64,000 nt of DNA from Streptomyces ochraceiscleroticus (GTDB lineage Bacteria > Actinomycetota > Actinomycetes > Streptomycetales > Streptomycetaceae), in the NCBI RefSeq assembly GCF_000720485.1, contig NZ_JOAX01000010.1:1-64000 (forward strand), written 5' to 3'. Made by a program: the position numbers and the translations under genes. Positions within the stretch are counted from its first letter, which is position 1, and each line of letters opens with the position of its first letter. Below, in pieces: positions 16,432 to 25,921 of the stretch. Under the pieces are notes generated by a model. It ran no database searches and was not told the origin of the DNA. It saw nothing but the letters and a program-made list of their open reading frames with translations.

Positions 16432-17280
16432 TCACCCCGCGACCCGCCCCCTGACCCACCCCGCGATCCGCTCCAGCAGTTCAGGGGCCGCCGCGTTCTC
16501 CGCGTGGCCGTAGCCGCGCTCGATCCACAGGTCGGTGGAGTCGGACGCGGCCGCGGCCGCCAGCGCGCGGGGATGGTCGAGCGGGAAGTACGGGTCGCGG
16601 TCGCCGTGGACGATCAGGAGAGGGGTCGGGGCGATCAGCGGGGCGGCTTCCGTGGGGGAGAGGGGGACCGGATCCCAGGCGATGCCGTGGATCCGGGTGC
16701 GCAGTCCCAGCCGCCCCACCAGACGGCCCAGCGGCCGCTCCACCACCCAGTGCAGCCGCCGCATCGCCGCGGTACCCCGGTAATACCAGCGAGCAGGGGC
16801 GCTCACCGCCACCACTATGTCGGTGTGCGCTCCTGTGCGCCCCTCGTGCGCGGCGCGGTACTGGGCGGCGTGCCGGACGACCACCGAGCCGCCCATGGAG
16901 AAGCCGACCGTGGCGACCCGGGTGTGGCCCAGGGTGCGTGCCCAGCGCACCGCGGCCGCCAGGTCCAGCACCTCCCGGTCGCCCACCGTGGAGCGCCCGC
17001 CGGACCGGCCGTGCCCCCGGAAGGAGAACGTGACCACGGGGGTGTACTGGGCGAAGGCGGCGGCCGCGCGGCGCAGCGCGGGGCGGTCCAGCGAGCCGGT
17101 GAAGCCGTGCGCGAGGACCACGACGAGGCCGTCCGGCTCGACGTGCGGAGCCCCCGCCGCAGGCGAATACTGGGCTTCAATGCGGACGCCGTCCTCGGTC
17201 AACAACGACACGCGTCGGCCACTCGAAGTGACCGAAGGAACACAAGATCGCGCAAAGTCGGCCGCCGCCCGGGAAGTCAT
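16432..17280 (-). CDS. Alpha/beta hydrolase
   Basis: A 282-residue alpha/beta hydrolase. The oxyanion-hole segment is VVVLAHGFTGS, the nucleophile elbow GFSMGGS (Ser about 136), and the C-terminal part holds LLIVHGDRDPYFPLDH (Asp) and ERGYGHAE (His), completing a Ser-Asp-His triad. There is no signal peptide; it resembles cytoplasmic esterase/lysophospholipase-type members. Start at ATG 17280. The sequence around the stop is partly duplicated (CGCGGGGTG occurs just before and across the stop). Substrate unknown. Confidence 0.88.
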   Translation of the reverse strand: MTSRAAADFARSCVPSVTSSGRRVSLLTEDGVRIEAQYSPAAGAPHVEPDGLVVVLAHGFTGSLDRPALRRAAAAFAQYTPVVTFSFRGHGRSGGRSTVGDREVLDLAAAVRWARTLGHTRVATVGFSMGGSVVVRHAAQYRAAHEGRTGAHTDIVVAVSAPARWYYRGTAAMRRLHWVVERPLGRLVGRLGLRTRIHGIAWDPVPLSPTEAAPLIAPTPLLIVHGDRDPYFPLDHPRALAAAAASDSTDLWIERGYGHAENAAAPELLERIAGWVRGRVAG

Positions 17281-17304
17281 GTGGGCTATTCTGTCGGGCA
17301 AGAA

Positions 17305-17336
17305 GGATCCGGGCAGCGTAGCCCCCGGGTCCTTTT
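17305..17336 (+). terminator. Hairpin plus T-run upstream of glnR
   Basis: A 9-bp stem with one G-T pair (GGATCCGGG 17305-17313 with CCCGGGTCC 17324-17332) is followed by TTTT, a classic intrinsic terminator, rare in this genome. It points toward glnR and precedes its leader ORF by 170 bp, with no gene upstream on that strand. It could end antisense transcription or attenuate a long glnR leader. Confidence 0.55.
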
Positions 17337-17505
17337 GTGCTTTCAGACGCGCAGTGCGCGGATGAGCGCGGGTGTGCTCCAGGGCGCGGAGCGTACTGCG
17401 GTGCTCACGTTCCGGAGGCACGCGAGTCCCGCAAGGGCGCGGGGCCCGCGACCATACGAAGCAGTGCCGCAAAAGTCCTCGCAGGCAGGGACCGAGGAGG
17501 AACCG

Positions 17506-17580
17506 ATGGGCGAGCGAAGCGTGCAGGAACACCGAACGGTCAGGGAACGACGGACGACCCGGGGCGGTGGTCGGCGATGA
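17506..17580 (+). CDS. Putative 24-residue upstream ORF coupled to glnR
   Basis: An ATG at 17506 is preceded by GAGGAGGAACC, a far better ribosome site than glnR has itself. The frame encodes a 24-residue Arg-rich peptide ([12 protein letters not shown] ... RGGGRR) and ends with a TGA overlapping the glnR ATG as ATGA. This arrangement would feed ribosomes to glnR by termination-reinitiation. Conservation is untested, so it is a candidate. Confidence 0.55.
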   Translation: MGERSVQEHRTVRERRTTRGGGRR

Positions 17581-18389
17581 GTTCGCTGCTGCTCCTCACG
17601 AACGCCCTCCAGCCCTCGACAGAAGTGCTGCCCGCGCTCGGTCTTCTGCTGCACAGCGTGCGCGTCGCGCCTGCCGAAGGCCCGGCCCTGGTGGACACCC
17701 CCGGCGCCGACATCATCCTCATCGACGGCCGCCGTGACCTCCCCCAGGTCCGGTCGCTGTGCCAGCTCCTGCGCTCCACCGGCCCCGGCTGTCCGCTCGT
17801 CCTGGTCGTGACCGAGGGCGGCCTCGCCGCCGTCACCGCCGACTGGGGCATCGACGACGTCCTGCTGGACACCGCGGGCCCGGCCGAGGTCGAGGCGCGG
17901 CTGCGGCTCGCCATGGGCCGCCAGCAGATCTCCACGGACGACAGCCCGATGGAGATCCGCAACGGTGACCTGTCGGTGGACGAGGCGACCTACAGCGCCA
18001 AGCTCAAGGGCCGGGTCCTGGACCTGACCTTCAAGGAGTTCGAGCTCCTGAAGTACCTCGCGCAGCACCCGGGCCGGGTCTTCACCCGCGCCCAGCTGCT
18101 CCAGGAGGTCTGGGGCTACGACTACTTCGGCGGTACGCGGACGGTGGATGTCCACGTACGGCGGCTGCGGGCCAAGCTCGGCCCCGAGCACGAGTCGCTG
18201 ATCGGCACGGTGCGCAACGTCGGTTACCGCTTCGTCGTACCGGACAAGGTCGAGCGGGCCGCCGAGGAGGCCAAGGAGAAGGCCGCCAAGGACGCCGAGC
18301 GCAAGGCGGCGCGGGCCGCAGCCGAGGCTCGCGAGCACACCGCGGACCGGGGCGCGGCGACCAGCGGCGCACGCCCTGCCGAGCGGTAG
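17577..18389 (+). CDS. glnR: Global nitrogen regulator GlnR
   Basis: A 270-residue OmpR-type regulator whose sequence from [20 protein letters not shown] onward is that of Streptomyces GlnR, the global controller of ammonium assimilation (glnA, glnII, amtB, nir, ure). The receiver domain (residues 1-115) lacks the usual acidic phosphorylation pocket although an Asp remains in [11 protein letters not shown], consistent with its orphan, non-classical status. The winged-helix domain spans about 125-225 ([35 protein letters not shown]). A Lys/Ala/Glu-rich coiled tail follows. No sensor kinase is adjacent. Its own RBS is poor; an upstream ORF overlaps its start. Confidence 0.95.
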   Translation: MSSLLLLTNALQPSTEVLPALGLLLHSVRVAPAEGPALVDTPGADIILIDGRRDLPQVRSLCQLLRSTGPGCPLVLVVTEGGLAAVTADWGIDDVLLDTAGPAEVEARLRLAMGRQQISTDDSPMEIRNGDLSVDEATYSAKLKGRVLDLTFKEFELLKYLAQHPGRVFTRAQLLQEVWGYDYFGGTRTVDVHVRRLRAKLGPEHESLIGTVRNVGYRFVVPDKVERAAEEAKEKAAKDAERKAARAAAEAREHTADRGAATSGARPAER

Positions 18390-18413
18390 CACGACCCGCG
18401 TAGACTGCCGCGC

Positions 18414-19439
18414 GTGGCCAAGGTGACGCGGGATGATGTGGCGAGGCTGGCGGGGACGTCCACCGCCGTGGTGAGTTACGTCATCAACAACGGACCGAGG
18501 CCGGTCGCCCCGGCCACGCGCGAGCGGGTGCTCGCCGCGATCAAGGAGCTGGGGTACCGGCCGGACCGGGTCGCGCAGGCCATGGCCTCGCGCCGGACCG
18601 ACCTCATAGGGCTGATCGTCCCCGACACCCGCCAGCCGTTCTTCGCGGAGATGGCGCACGCCGTGGAGCGTGCCGCCTCCGAGCGCGGAAAGATGGTGCT
18701 GGTCGGCAACGCCAACTATGAGGACGAGCGCGAGGTGCACTACCTCCGCGCCTTCCTCGGCATGCGGGTCGCCGGGCTCATCCTGATCAGCCAGGGCCCC
18801 AGCGAGCACGCCGCCGCCGAGATCGACACCTGGGACGCCCGCGTGGTGCTGCTGCACCGCCGCCCGGACGCCATCGACGACGTCGCCGTCATGGCGGACG
18901 ACGTCGGCGGCGCCCAGCTCGCCACCCGCCACCTCCTGGAGCACGGCCACCCCTACGTCGCGTTCTTCGGCGGCCTGGAGGAGACCCCGAAGTCCGGCGA
19001 CCCGGTCACCGACCACGTCAAGGGCTGGCAGCGGGCCATGCAGGAGGCCGGCCGCTCGACCGAGGGCCGGTACTTCCAGGCCCCGTACAACCGTTACGAG
19101 GCGTACCCCCTCGCGCTGAAGCTCCTGGAGAGCCCGGACCGGCCGCCGGCGATCATGTGCGCCACCGACGACCAGGCCATCGCCGTGCTGCGCGCGGCCC
19201 GCGAGCTGCGCATCGACGTGCCCGGCGAGCTGGCGGTGGCCGGCTTCGACGACGTGAAGGAAGCGGCGCTGACCGACCCGCCGCTCACCACGATCGGCTC
19301 GGACCGTGAGGCGATGGCCCGTACGGCCGTGGACCTCGTGCTGGACGACGGGCTGCGGGTGGCGGGTTCGCGCCGGGAGCGGCTGCGGCAGTACCCGTCC
19401 CGGCTGGTGATCCGCCGGTCCTGCGGCTGCGGCGGCTGA
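18414..19439 (+). CDS. LacI family transcriptional regulator
   Basis: A 341-residue repressor. The N-terminal LacI headpiece ([24 protein letters not shown]) includes the hinge [19 protein letters not shown], and the periplasmic-binding-protein-like sensor follows ([21 protein letters not shown] ... [20 protein letters not shown]). The effector is not predictable, and no transporter or glycosidase gene is adjacent. The GTG start lies seven bases after TAGACT (18401-18406), suggesting a leaderless transcript separate from glnR, whose stop is 24 bp upstream. It ends with a Cys-rich RRSCGCGG tail. Confidence 0.9.
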   Translation: MAKVTRDDVARLAGTSTAVVSYVINNGPRPVAPATRERVLAAIKELGYRPDRVAQAMASRRTDLIGLIVPDTRQPFFAEMAHAVERAASERGKMVLVGNANYEDEREVHYLRAFLGMRVAGLILISQGPSEHAAAEIDTWDARVVLLHRRPDAIDDVAVMADDVGGAQLATRHLLEHGHPYVAFFGGLEETPKSGDPVTDHVKGWQRAMQEAGRSTEGRYFQAPYNRYEAYPLALKLLESPDRPPAIMCATDDQAIAVLRAARELRIDVPGELAVAGFDDVKEAALTDPPLTTIGSDREAMARTAVDLVLDDGLRVAGSRRERLRQYPSRLVIRRSCGCGG

Positions 19440-19488
19440 CCGCCCGGGCGCGCGCCTTTATACCGGGCATACCCACTTCTGCCGGACC

Positions 19489-19516
19489 TCTCAGGGCGTT
19501 CTCAGCCGGTTCTCAT
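19489..19516 (+). promoter_or_regulatory. Three direct repeats, MprA-box-like operator
   Basis: TCTCAG at 19489 and 19500 and TCTCAT at 19511 recur with an exact 11-bp period, about one helical turn, 24 bp before the protease start. OmpR-family dimers bind such direct repeats, and the downstream regulator is MprA-like; the mycobacterial MprA box contains similar CTCAG elements. Autoregulation of the protease-regulator-kinase operon is the likely meaning. Confidence 0.6.
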
Positions 19517-19539
19517 GCACGGCTCGCAGAGTCGTAGAC

Positions 19540-20637
19540 ATGACCGACAGCTACCGCCGCAGCGGCGATGAGACCCCGCAGACTTCGCAGGTCCCGCAGT
19601 ACGACGCCCAGCAGACCACCTCGTACGCGTCCTTCGGCGCGCCGGGCCCCGGCGGCCTGTACGGCTCCGCGCAGGGCGCCTACCCGCCGCCGCCTCCGTA
19701 CGCGCCGCCGGCGCCGCCCGTCGACGGCGGCGAGCCGCAGCCCCCGCGCCGCCGGATGCGCCGCCCCGTCGCGCTGATCGCCGCGGTCGCGCTGGCCTCC
19801 GGCCTGATCGGCGGCGGCAGCGCCGCGCTCATCGAGAGCGCCACCCAGGGCGGCAGCAGCGGCCAGAGCACCGCCGTGGTCAACGCGGGCGCCACCACCG
19901 GCAACGGGGTCTCCTCGGTGGCCAAGGCGGTCAGCCCCGCCATAGTCGAGATCAAGTCCCGCACCACCCAAGGCGAGTCCACCGGCTCCGGTGTCGTCCT
20001 CACCGGCGACGGCGAGATCATCACCAACAACCACGTCGTGTCCGGCGCCGGCACCGTCTCCGTGTCCTTCAGCGACGGCTCCACCAAGACCGCCAAGGTC
20101 GTCGGCACCGACCCCGACAAGGACCTGGCCCTGATCAAGGTGCGGGGCGCCAAGAACCTCACGCACGCCACCCTCGGCGACTCCAGCAAGCTCGCCGTCG
20201 GCGACCAGGTCGTCGCGATCGGCTCCCCCGAGGGCCTGACCGGCTCGGTGACCAGCGGCATCGTCTCCGCGCTCGGCCGCGAGGTGACCGTGCCCAAGGA
20301 GGACCAGCAGCAGCAACCGCAGCAACAGCAGCAGGGTCAGGGGCAGGGCGACCTCCCGTGGCCGTTCGAGTTCGGCGGCAACCAGTACAACGGCGACACC
20401 GGCTCCTCGACGACCTCGTACAAGGCCATCCAGACCGATGCCTCGCTCAACCCCGGCAACTCCGGCGGTGCCCTGATCGACATGCAGGGCCGGATCATCG
20501 GCATCAACTCCGCGATGTACTCGCCGTCCGACGCCACCAGCAGCAGCGCCGGCAGCGTCGGTCTGGGATTCGCGATCCCCATCAACACCGTCAAGGCGGA
20601 CCTGGACACCCTGCGTGCCGGCGGCAGCGGCAACTGA
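19540..20637 (+). CDS. HtrA/DegP-type serine protease, membrane-anchored (PepD-like)
   Basis: A 365-residue S1C-type protease. A disordered Pro/Tyr-rich cytoplasmic segment (1-72) precedes one transmembrane helix (about 75-98); the trypsin-like domain lies outside. Catalytic residues are in NNHVVSG (His), DKDLALIKV (Asp) and NPGNSGGAL (Ser). A Gln-rich loop ([17 protein letters not shown]) is inserted before the Ser motif. The chain stops right after the protease fold, so the PDZ domain usual in HtrA is absent. With the following regulator and kinase it resembles the pepD/mprA/mprB stress locus of Mycobacterium. Confidence 0.9.
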   Translation: MTDSYRRSGDETPQTSQVPQYDAQQTTSYASFGAPGPGGLYGSAQGAYPPPPPYAPPAPPVDGGEPQPPRRRMRRPVALIAAVALASGLIGGGSAALIESATQGGSSGQSTAVVNAGATTGNGVSSVAKAVSPAIVEIKSRTTQGESTGSGVVLTGDGEIITNNHVVSGAGTVSVSFSDGSTKTAKVVGTDPDKDLALIKVRGAKNLTHATLGDSSKLAVGDQVVAIGSPEGLTGSVTSGIVSALGREVTVPKEDQQQQPQQQQQGQGQGDLPWPFEFGGNQYNGDTGSSTTSYKAIQTDASLNPGNSGGALIDMQGRIIGINSAMYSPSDATSSSAGSVGLGFAIPINTVKADLDTLRAGGSGN

Positions 20638-20710
20638 GGAGCGGCAGCCGCACCTGAGAAGCTGGGCACGCAACCGTCCGCTTCCCGTACACCCCGAGGA
20701 CCCGACACCC

Positions 20711-21445
20711 ATGAGCGCCGCCGAGCAGGGCGAGACGCCCGCCCGCATCCTGATCGTCGACGACGAGCCGGCCGTCCGCGAAGCACTCCGGCGCTCGCTC
20801 GCCTTCGAGGGTTACGCCACCGAGGAGGCCGTCGACGGACTGGACGCGGTCGAGAAGGTGGCCGCCTACCGGCCCGAACTGATCGTGCTGGACGTGCTGA
20901 TGCCCCGCATGGACGGCCTGACCGCGGCCCGCAGGCTGCGCGCGAGCGGCCTGACCGTGCCGATCCTGATGCTCACCGCGCGCGACACGGTCGGCGACCG
21001 GGTCACCGGACTGGACGCGGGCGCCGACGACTACCTGGTCAAGCCCTTCGAGCTGGACGAGCTGCTGGCCCGCATCCGCGCGCTGCTGCGCCGCAGTTCG
21101 TACGCGGCGGCAGCCGGCGCCGCGCCCGACGAGGGCGACACGCTCACCTTCGCGGACCTGCGCATGAACCTCGCCACCCGGGAAGTCACCCGCGGCGAAC
21201 GGCCCGTGGAGCTGACCCGCACCGAATTCACCCTGCTGGAGATGTTCCTGGCCCACCCGCGCCAGGTCCTCACCCGCGAGCAGATCCTCAAGGCCGTCTG
21301 GGGCTTCGACTTCGAGCCCTCCTCCAACTCCCTGGACGTGTACGTGATGTACCTGCGGCGCAAGACCGAGGCCGGTGGCGAACCGCGGCTGGTGCACACC
21401 GTGCGCGGCGTCGGGTACGTCCTGCGGTCCGGCGGTGCCGAGTGA
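20711..21445 (+). CDS. OmpR-family response regulator, MprA-like
   Basis: A 244-residue regulator with a complete receiver: acidic pocket [10 protein letters not shown], phosphoacceptor Asp in [13 protein letters not shown], Thr in LMLTARD and Lys in LVKPFEL. The winged-helix domain ends [11 protein letters not shown], and its recognition region ([26 protein letters not shown]) is close to mycobacterial MprA. The ATG at 20711 is preceded by a poor RBS, CCGAGGACCCGACACCC. The stop overlaps the kinase GTG as GTGA. It probably recognises the 11-bp-spaced TCTCAG repeats before the protease gene. Confidence 0.92.
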   Translation: MSAAEQGETPARILIVDDEPAVREALRRSLAFEGYATEEAVDGLDAVEKVAAYRPELIVLDVLMPRMDGLTAARRLRASGLTVPILMLTARDTVGDRVTGLDAGADDYLVKPFELDELLARIRALLRRSSYAAAAGAAPDEGDTLTFADLRMNLATREVTRGERPVELTRTEFTLLEMFLAHPRQVLTREQILKAVWGFDFEPSSNSLDVYVMYLRRKTEAGGEPRLVHTVRGVGYVLRSGGAE

Positions 21446-22893
21446 ACCTGCGCGAGGAGGCGGCCCAGCGCTACCGCCGGCTGCCGCTGCGCTCCCGGCT
21501 GGCGATGCTCACCGCGCTCGCCGTCGCGCTCGCCGTCGCCGCGTCCGCCGCCGCCTGCTGGCTGATCACCCGCGACCGGCTCACCGAGCAGCTCGACGCC
21601 ACCCTGGGCAACGTCAGCGTGGACGCGGCGTACGTCCGGGCGCTGAGCGCCGAGTGCAACGGCACCGCGCCCGAGGGCATCCGCTTCCAGCCCACCCCGT
21701 ACACGATCCAGCTCGTGTCGGTGGACGGCGGCGTGTGCACCTCGCCGGAGAAGTCGCAGATCCCCGCCGAGCGCGCGGACGTCGCCGTCGCGCAGGGCCG
21801 CTCGGGCGGCACCGTGCACACCGCGCGGGCGGCCGACGGCGCGGAGATGCGGGTCTCGACCGTGCCGTACCACGGTCCGGCCACCGACGCGCTGGGCAAC
21901 CAGGTCGCGGTGTCCGTCGCCGCGCCCATGGAGCAGGTCACCGAGCCGCTCAACCAGCTCGCGCTGGTCCTGCTGATCGTCGCCGGGGTGGGCGTGCTGG
22001 GCGCCGCGACCACGGGCCTGTGGGTGGCCAGGGCGGGCCTGAAACCCGTGGACCGGCTGACCGCGGCCGTCGAGCACGTCGCCCGTACGGAAGACCTCGC
22101 GATCCGCATCCCCACCGAGGGCGAGGACGAGATCGCCCGGCTCTCGCGGTCCTTCAACTCCATGACCGCCGCGCTCGCCGCCTCCCGCGACCTCCAGCAG
22201 CAGCTCATCGCGGACGCGGGCCACGAGCTGCGCACCCCGCTGACCTCGCTGCGTACCAACATCGACCTGCTGGAGCGCAGCGAGCGCACCGGCCGGGCCA
22301 TCCCGCCCGCCGACAAGCTCGCCCTGCTGGACTCGGTAAAGGCCCAGATGGGCGAGCTGGCGGCGCTCATCGGTGACCTCCAGGAGCTGTCCAGGACGCC
22401 GGACCACGCGTCCGGCGGACCGGGCACGCCGCCGGTCGTGGCGCTGCACGAGGCCGCGGCGACCGCGCTGGACCGGGCCCGGCTGCGCGGCCCGTCCCTC
22501 ACCTTCGACGCCGCGCTGGACCCCTGGTACGTACGGGCCGAGCCGGCCGCGCTGGAGCGCGCGGTGGTCAACCTCCTCGACAACGCGGTGAAGTTCAGCC
22601 CGTCGGGCTCGACGGTCGAGGTCCGCCTGAAGGGCGGCCTGCTGACCGTGCGGGACCACGGTCCGGGCATCCCCGAGGACGAACTCCCGCACGTCTTTGA
22701 GCGGTTCTGGCGCTCGCCGTCGGCCCGCAGCCTGCCCGGCAGCGGCCTCGGCCTCTCGATCGTGGCCCGCACGGCGCAGCAGGCGGGCGGCGGCGTCCGG
22801 CTGCGGCCCGCCGAGGGCGGCGGCACGCTGGCGGAGCTGCATCTGCCGGGCGCCGCGTTGCCGCCGCCGGAGGAGCCGCCTGCGGCGGAGTGA
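21442..22893 (+). CDS. Sensor histidine kinase, MprB-like
   Basis: A 483-residue membrane kinase with two transmembrane helices (about 21-45 and 170-195) bounding an extracytoplasmic sensor of some 125 residues that contains two Cys ([16 protein letters not shown]) which could form a disulfide. A HAMP domain, HisKA ([18 protein letters not shown]) and HATPase ([38 protein letters not shown]) follow. GTG start, 4-bp overlap with the response regulator. Probably senses envelope stress by analogy with MprB; the signal itself is not deducible. Confidence 0.92.
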   Translation: MNLREEAAQRYRRLPLRSRLAMLTALAVALAVAASAAACWLITRDRLTEQLDATLGNVSVDAAYVRALSAECNGTAPEGIRFQPTPYTIQLVSVDGGVCTSPEKSQIPAERADVAVAQGRSGGTVHTARAADGAEMRVSTVPYHGPATDALGNQVAVSVAAPMEQVTEPLNQLALVLLIVAGVGVLGAATTGLWVARAGLKPVDRLTAAVEHVARTEDLAIRIPTEGEDEIARLSRSFNSMTAALAASRDLQQQLIADAGHELRTPLTSLRTNIDLLERSERTGRAIPPADKLALLDSVKAQMGELAALIGDLQELSRTPDHASGGPGTPPVVALHEAAATALDRARLRGPSLTFDAALDPWYVRAEPAALERAVVNLLDNAVKFSPSGSTVEVRLKGGLLTVRDHGPGIPEDELPHVFERFWRSPSARSLPGSGLGLSIVARTAQQAGGGVRLRPAEGGGTLAELHLPGAALPPPEEPPAAE

Positions 22894-22896
22894 GCC

Positions 22897-24357
22897 TTAC
22901 CGGGCGAAGTCCGACCCCAGCCCGGCACCGGCCTCGGGGGCGCCGATCGCACCGGGCCCGTACGAGACGACACCGTCCGTGGTCAGCCCGCCGGCCGCGC
23001 CCCGGAGGGACCACACCGCGCCCGTGTCCTTCGGGCTCGTGCCGTCCTCGCCCGGCGCACCGGCCGCGAGATCCGCCTTGCCGTTGCCGTCCGTGTCGAG
23101 CAGCGAAACCGCCTGGCCGAAGCGGTCACCGGCCTCGGCCACCCCCGGCACGCCCGCCGTGTTCTGGTGCCACGACTGTGCGCCGGTGCCGGTCAGGCCG
23201 CCCTTGCCGCCCTTGAGGAGGACCGTGCTGCCCGCGTCCTTCAGCGCCGCGCCGGAGGCCGAGGTGAGGTCCTCGTACGGGACGCCGACGGCGACATCGG
23301 CGTACCCGTCGCCGTTCACATCGCCCGCGCTGAGCGAGTAGCCGAACTGGTCACCCTCCTCACCCGCGCCCGGTACGCCCGCGCTGTCCTGGGTGATCGT
23401 CGTGGAGCGCGTGCCCGGGCCGTTCGCCGAGCCGTACGCGACCTTGATGGTGCCCTTGTCGTACGGGAGGTCCTCCACGACGCCGCCCGGCACCGGGCGG
23501 TATATGAGGTCGCCGAAGCCGTCCTTGTCGACGTCGCCGACGGTGGCCGAGGCGGCGTCCGGCAGCTCCGTGGACGTGGTGGCCAGGCCGCCCGAGCCGC
23601 CCTTCCACAGCTCGCTCGACTCCGACCTCTCCTCGAACGCGTGCATGCTGACCAGGTCGTCCCGGCCGTCACCGTTGAGGTCACCGGCGGCCAGCTCTTC
23701 GGTGGGGAAGAGGTGGCCGGTGTCGATGTCCGCGGTCCGGGCGGGTGCCCCGGCCCGGGTGAACGGCCCGTACATCACGTGCAGCCCCGAGGAGTCCGAG
23801 CCCTCCGAGCCGTCGCCGTCGGCGACCAGGTCGGCGTGGCCGTCGCCGTTGAAGTCCCCGGCGGTGAGGTTGCGGCCGCCGACGCCCTGGAGGCTGCCCG
23901 CGCCGCCCTTGCCGTCGGTGGAGCCCCACAGGACGACCGGCGCCCCGCCGCCGGTGACGACGAGGTCGCCGGTGCCGTCGCCGTCCAGGTCGCGGGCGAC
24001 GGTGCGGTCGCCGAAGCGGCCGTTCTCGCTGGGCGAGCCGGGCACACCGGCGGTGGCACGGCTGATGACCTGGTGCTTTCCGGTGGCGGCACCGGAGGCG
24101 GAGCCGTACACCACGGTGATGTAGCCGGCCTTCGCCGTGCCGTCGACCGTGCCGCCCGGGGCGGTGGCAACGATGTCGGCGTAGCCGTCGTGGTTGAAGT
24201 CGGCCTGCGGCGCGGTGCCGGCCGGGCCCGCGGCCGCGGCGGCCGGAGCGGTGTCAGCGGGTGCCGCGCTCGCCGGGGCGGCCAGCACGAGCGGGGTGGT
24301 GAGCAGGGCGACCACCGCGGCGCAGCGCGCTGCGGTGGGGGTGGGGCGGTGGCGCAC
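22897..24357 (-). CDS. Secreted FG-GAP/integrin alpha-like repeat protein
   Basis: A 486-residue secreted protein. The signal peptide covers about 1-30 (CAAVVALLTTPLVLAAPASA). Seven FG-GAP repeats, each with a calcium-binding Dx(N/D)xDGxxD loop, form a beta-propeller: [54 protein letters not shown] and DTDGNGKAD. Start GTG 24357 is fixed by GGAGGAACC directly upstream; the longer frame is not signal-like. Such proteins act in adhesion or carbohydrate contact, unspecified here. Its stop lies 3 bp from the kinase stop, tail to tail. Confidence 0.9.
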   Translation of the reverse strand: MRHRPTPTAARCAAVVALLTTPLVLAAPASAAPADTAPAAAAAGPAGTAPQADFNHDGYADIVATAPGGTVDGTAKAGYITVVYGSASGAATGKHQVISRATAGVPGSPSENGRFGDRTVARDLDGDGTGDLVVTGGGAPVVLWGSTDGKGGAGSLQGVGGRNLTAGDFNGDGHADLVADGDGSEGSDSSGLHVMYGPFTRAGAPARTADIDTGHLFPTEELAAGDLNGDGRDDLVSMHAFEERSESSELWKGGSGGLATTSTELPDAASATVGDVDKDGFGDLIYRPVPGGVVEDLPYDKGTIKVAYGSANGPGTRSTTITQDSAGVPGAGEEGDQFGYSLSAGDVNGDGYADVAVGVPYEDLTSASGAALKDAGSTVLLKGGKGGLTGTGAQSWHQNTAGVPGVAEAGDRFGQAVSLLDTDGNGKADLAAGAPGEDGTSPKDTGAVWSLRGAAGGLTTDGVVSYGPGAIGAPEAGAGLGSDFAR

Positions 24358-24475
24358 GGTTCCTCCTGTGGTCGGCACCCGGACACCCCGGGTGCACCTT
24401 TCGTACACCTGGTACGACGCGAGTTGTGCGCCCGCGGTTGTGTCCGGGAGCAACACTCGCCCCACAAGTCCCGTT

Positions 24476-25813
24476 TCAGCGCGGCTGTTTCGCGGTCTCC
24501 CCGAACGGGATTGCGGTACCGGAGAGTTGGGCCCGGATGCCGTCGCGCTCCACGGAGATACGGCGCAGTCGCACGTCACCGGGGGTGGCCGGGAGCCGGA
24601 AGGAGAGGTCCATGCGGTCCGCGAGCTCCGGCTTGGTGAGCCCCGCGAGGGATCCGAGAATCTTCGGGTCGATGCCGACCTTCTTCAGCAGCCAGGGGTG
24701 GTCGACGACGACATCGACCAGATTGACCTTCATCAGCTTGCTGATGAAGCGCGGCGTGCCGATCAGGTCGTGCAGCTTCTTCTCGTTGTGCAGCGCCGCA
24801 TCGATGTACTCCTGCGGGATGCCGATGCGGTCGGCGATGGCCGGGACGGCGAGCATCGCCCTGACCTTGGCGGCCTCCCGGCTGAGCTGCCTGGCCGTCT
24901 TGCGGGTGAGCTGCAGGCCCTCGCCCTTGCCGGTACCGGGGCGGTAGACCGCGATGTCCCCGATGTCCAGCCGCATGCCGCTGACCTCGGTGGAGATACC
25001 GCGGTCGCCGGCCTGCCGGATATGGGCCCTGGCGTGCACCCGCAGCTCGTGCCCGGCGATGGGCAGCCGCCCTTCCGCGCGCACGGCATGGGTTCCCAGC
25101 TCGCTGAACTTCACCTGTGAGGCGCCCAGTTCGCGGTTCATGTCCTCGAAGGAGAGCAGCACGTCGCCGTGCATCCGGTCGACCGTGCCGCCCTTGAGGG
25201 ACGTCGGCAGGTCGCCGTCGAGCCGCACGTCCTCCGCCGTCGCCTCGAACTTCGCGAGTGAGACCCGGTCGGCGGCGAGGTCGGGGATGGCCACGTGCAC
25301 GCGATCCAGGCGCTTGTCCGCGACCTGGGTGAGGAAGGGGAAGCCCTCGATGTCCACCTCGGGATCGGCCGCCAGGTGCAGCGAGTCCTTGAGCTTCTCG
25401 GCGGCCTTGTTCTGCGCGTACAGCACGGCGAACCGGTCGGCGAGGCCCGCGAAGGAGGCGGCCGCGAGCACCGTGGCGAGCAGCTTGACGGTGATCGGCA
25501 CGGCGGCGAACCGGCCGATGCCGCGCCTGGCCTTGCGGTGATTGGGCGGGGACCACGCCTCGTCCTCGTCCGGGTCGGCGCGCAGCCCGAGGCCCAGCGG
25601 GTCGTCGCTGTCGTCGCGCTCGTTGAGGTACGACCGCGCGGGGCCCGGTTCCGGCTCGGGGTCGGCCAGCCCGGCGAGCTCCGCGTACGGGTTGACCGGC
25701 GCCATCTCACGGGTGTCACCCTGTGCGTCCGGGCCCTGGGACGCGCGGGGCTCCTGCGAGCCCTGCGCGTCCTGCGGTGCGTGCGATGCGGATATGCGTG
25801 TGGGGGTTCGCAT
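24476..25813 (-). CDS. DUF2993 (LmeA-like) membrane-anchored protein
   Basis: A 445-residue protein. Residues 1-105 are acidic and disordered, followed by one transmembrane helix (TVKLLATVLAAASFAGLADRF) and a DUF2993 domain outside (EVDIEGFPFLTQVADKRLDRV). It is a longer paralogue of the 10181-10885 product. Lipid or glycolipid binding in the envelope is inferred from the LmeA family. The start is uncertain between ATG 25813 and GTG 25819. Its own downstream neighbour is the FG-GAP gene; it is codirectional with the 5'-nucleotidase gene. Confidence 0.85.
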   Translation of the reverse strand: MRTPTRISASHAPQDAQGSQEPRASQGPDAQGDTREMAPVNPYAELAGLADPEPEPGPARSYLNERDDSDDPLGLGLRADPDEDEAWSPPNHRKARRGIGRFAAVPITVKLLATVLAAASFAGLADRFAVLYAQNKAAEKLKDSLHLAADPEVDIEGFPFLTQVADKRLDRVHVAIPDLAADRVSLAKFEATAEDVRLDGDLPTSLKGGTVDRMHGDVLLSFEDMNRELGASQVKFSELGTHAVRAEGRLPIAGHELRVHARAHIRQAGDRGISTEVSGMRLDIGDIAVYRPGTGKGEGLQLTRKTARQLSREAAKVRAMLAVPAIADRIGIPQEYIDAALHNEKKLHDLIGTPRFISKLMKVNLVDVVVDHPWLLKKVGIDPKILGSLAGLTKPELADRMDLSFRLPATPGDVRLRRISVERDGIRAQLSGTAIPFGETAKQPR

Positions 25814-25879
25814 CGGCACATCCCACCATGTGTACGACCCTCGAACGCAAGTCTTACTGTCGGTAAGTGGGGATATGAG

Positions 25880-25921
25880 CGGTTACTTCACCACGGCGAT
25901 CGGTTACTTCACCACGGTGAT
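25880..25921. repeat. 21-bp tandem duplication of the 5'-nucleotidase 3' end
   Basis: Two adjacent 21-bp units (25880-25900 and 25901-25921) differ at one base. Unit two contains the last codons and TAA stop of the nucleotidase. Because 21 is a multiple of three, unit one repeats the codons for VVK followed by a second in-frame TAA. Confidence 0.9.

Noticed and set aside
17337..17576. N-terminal extension of GlnR by 80 residues
   Set aside because: The upstream sequence is not protein-like and GlnR conservation begins at [10 protein letters not shown]; the better reading is a separate upstream ORF in another frame.
20308..20346. CAG/CAA-rich tract in the protease as an unstable trinucleotide repeat
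   Set aside because: It is a mixed-codon Gln/Gly loop with no long pure run.
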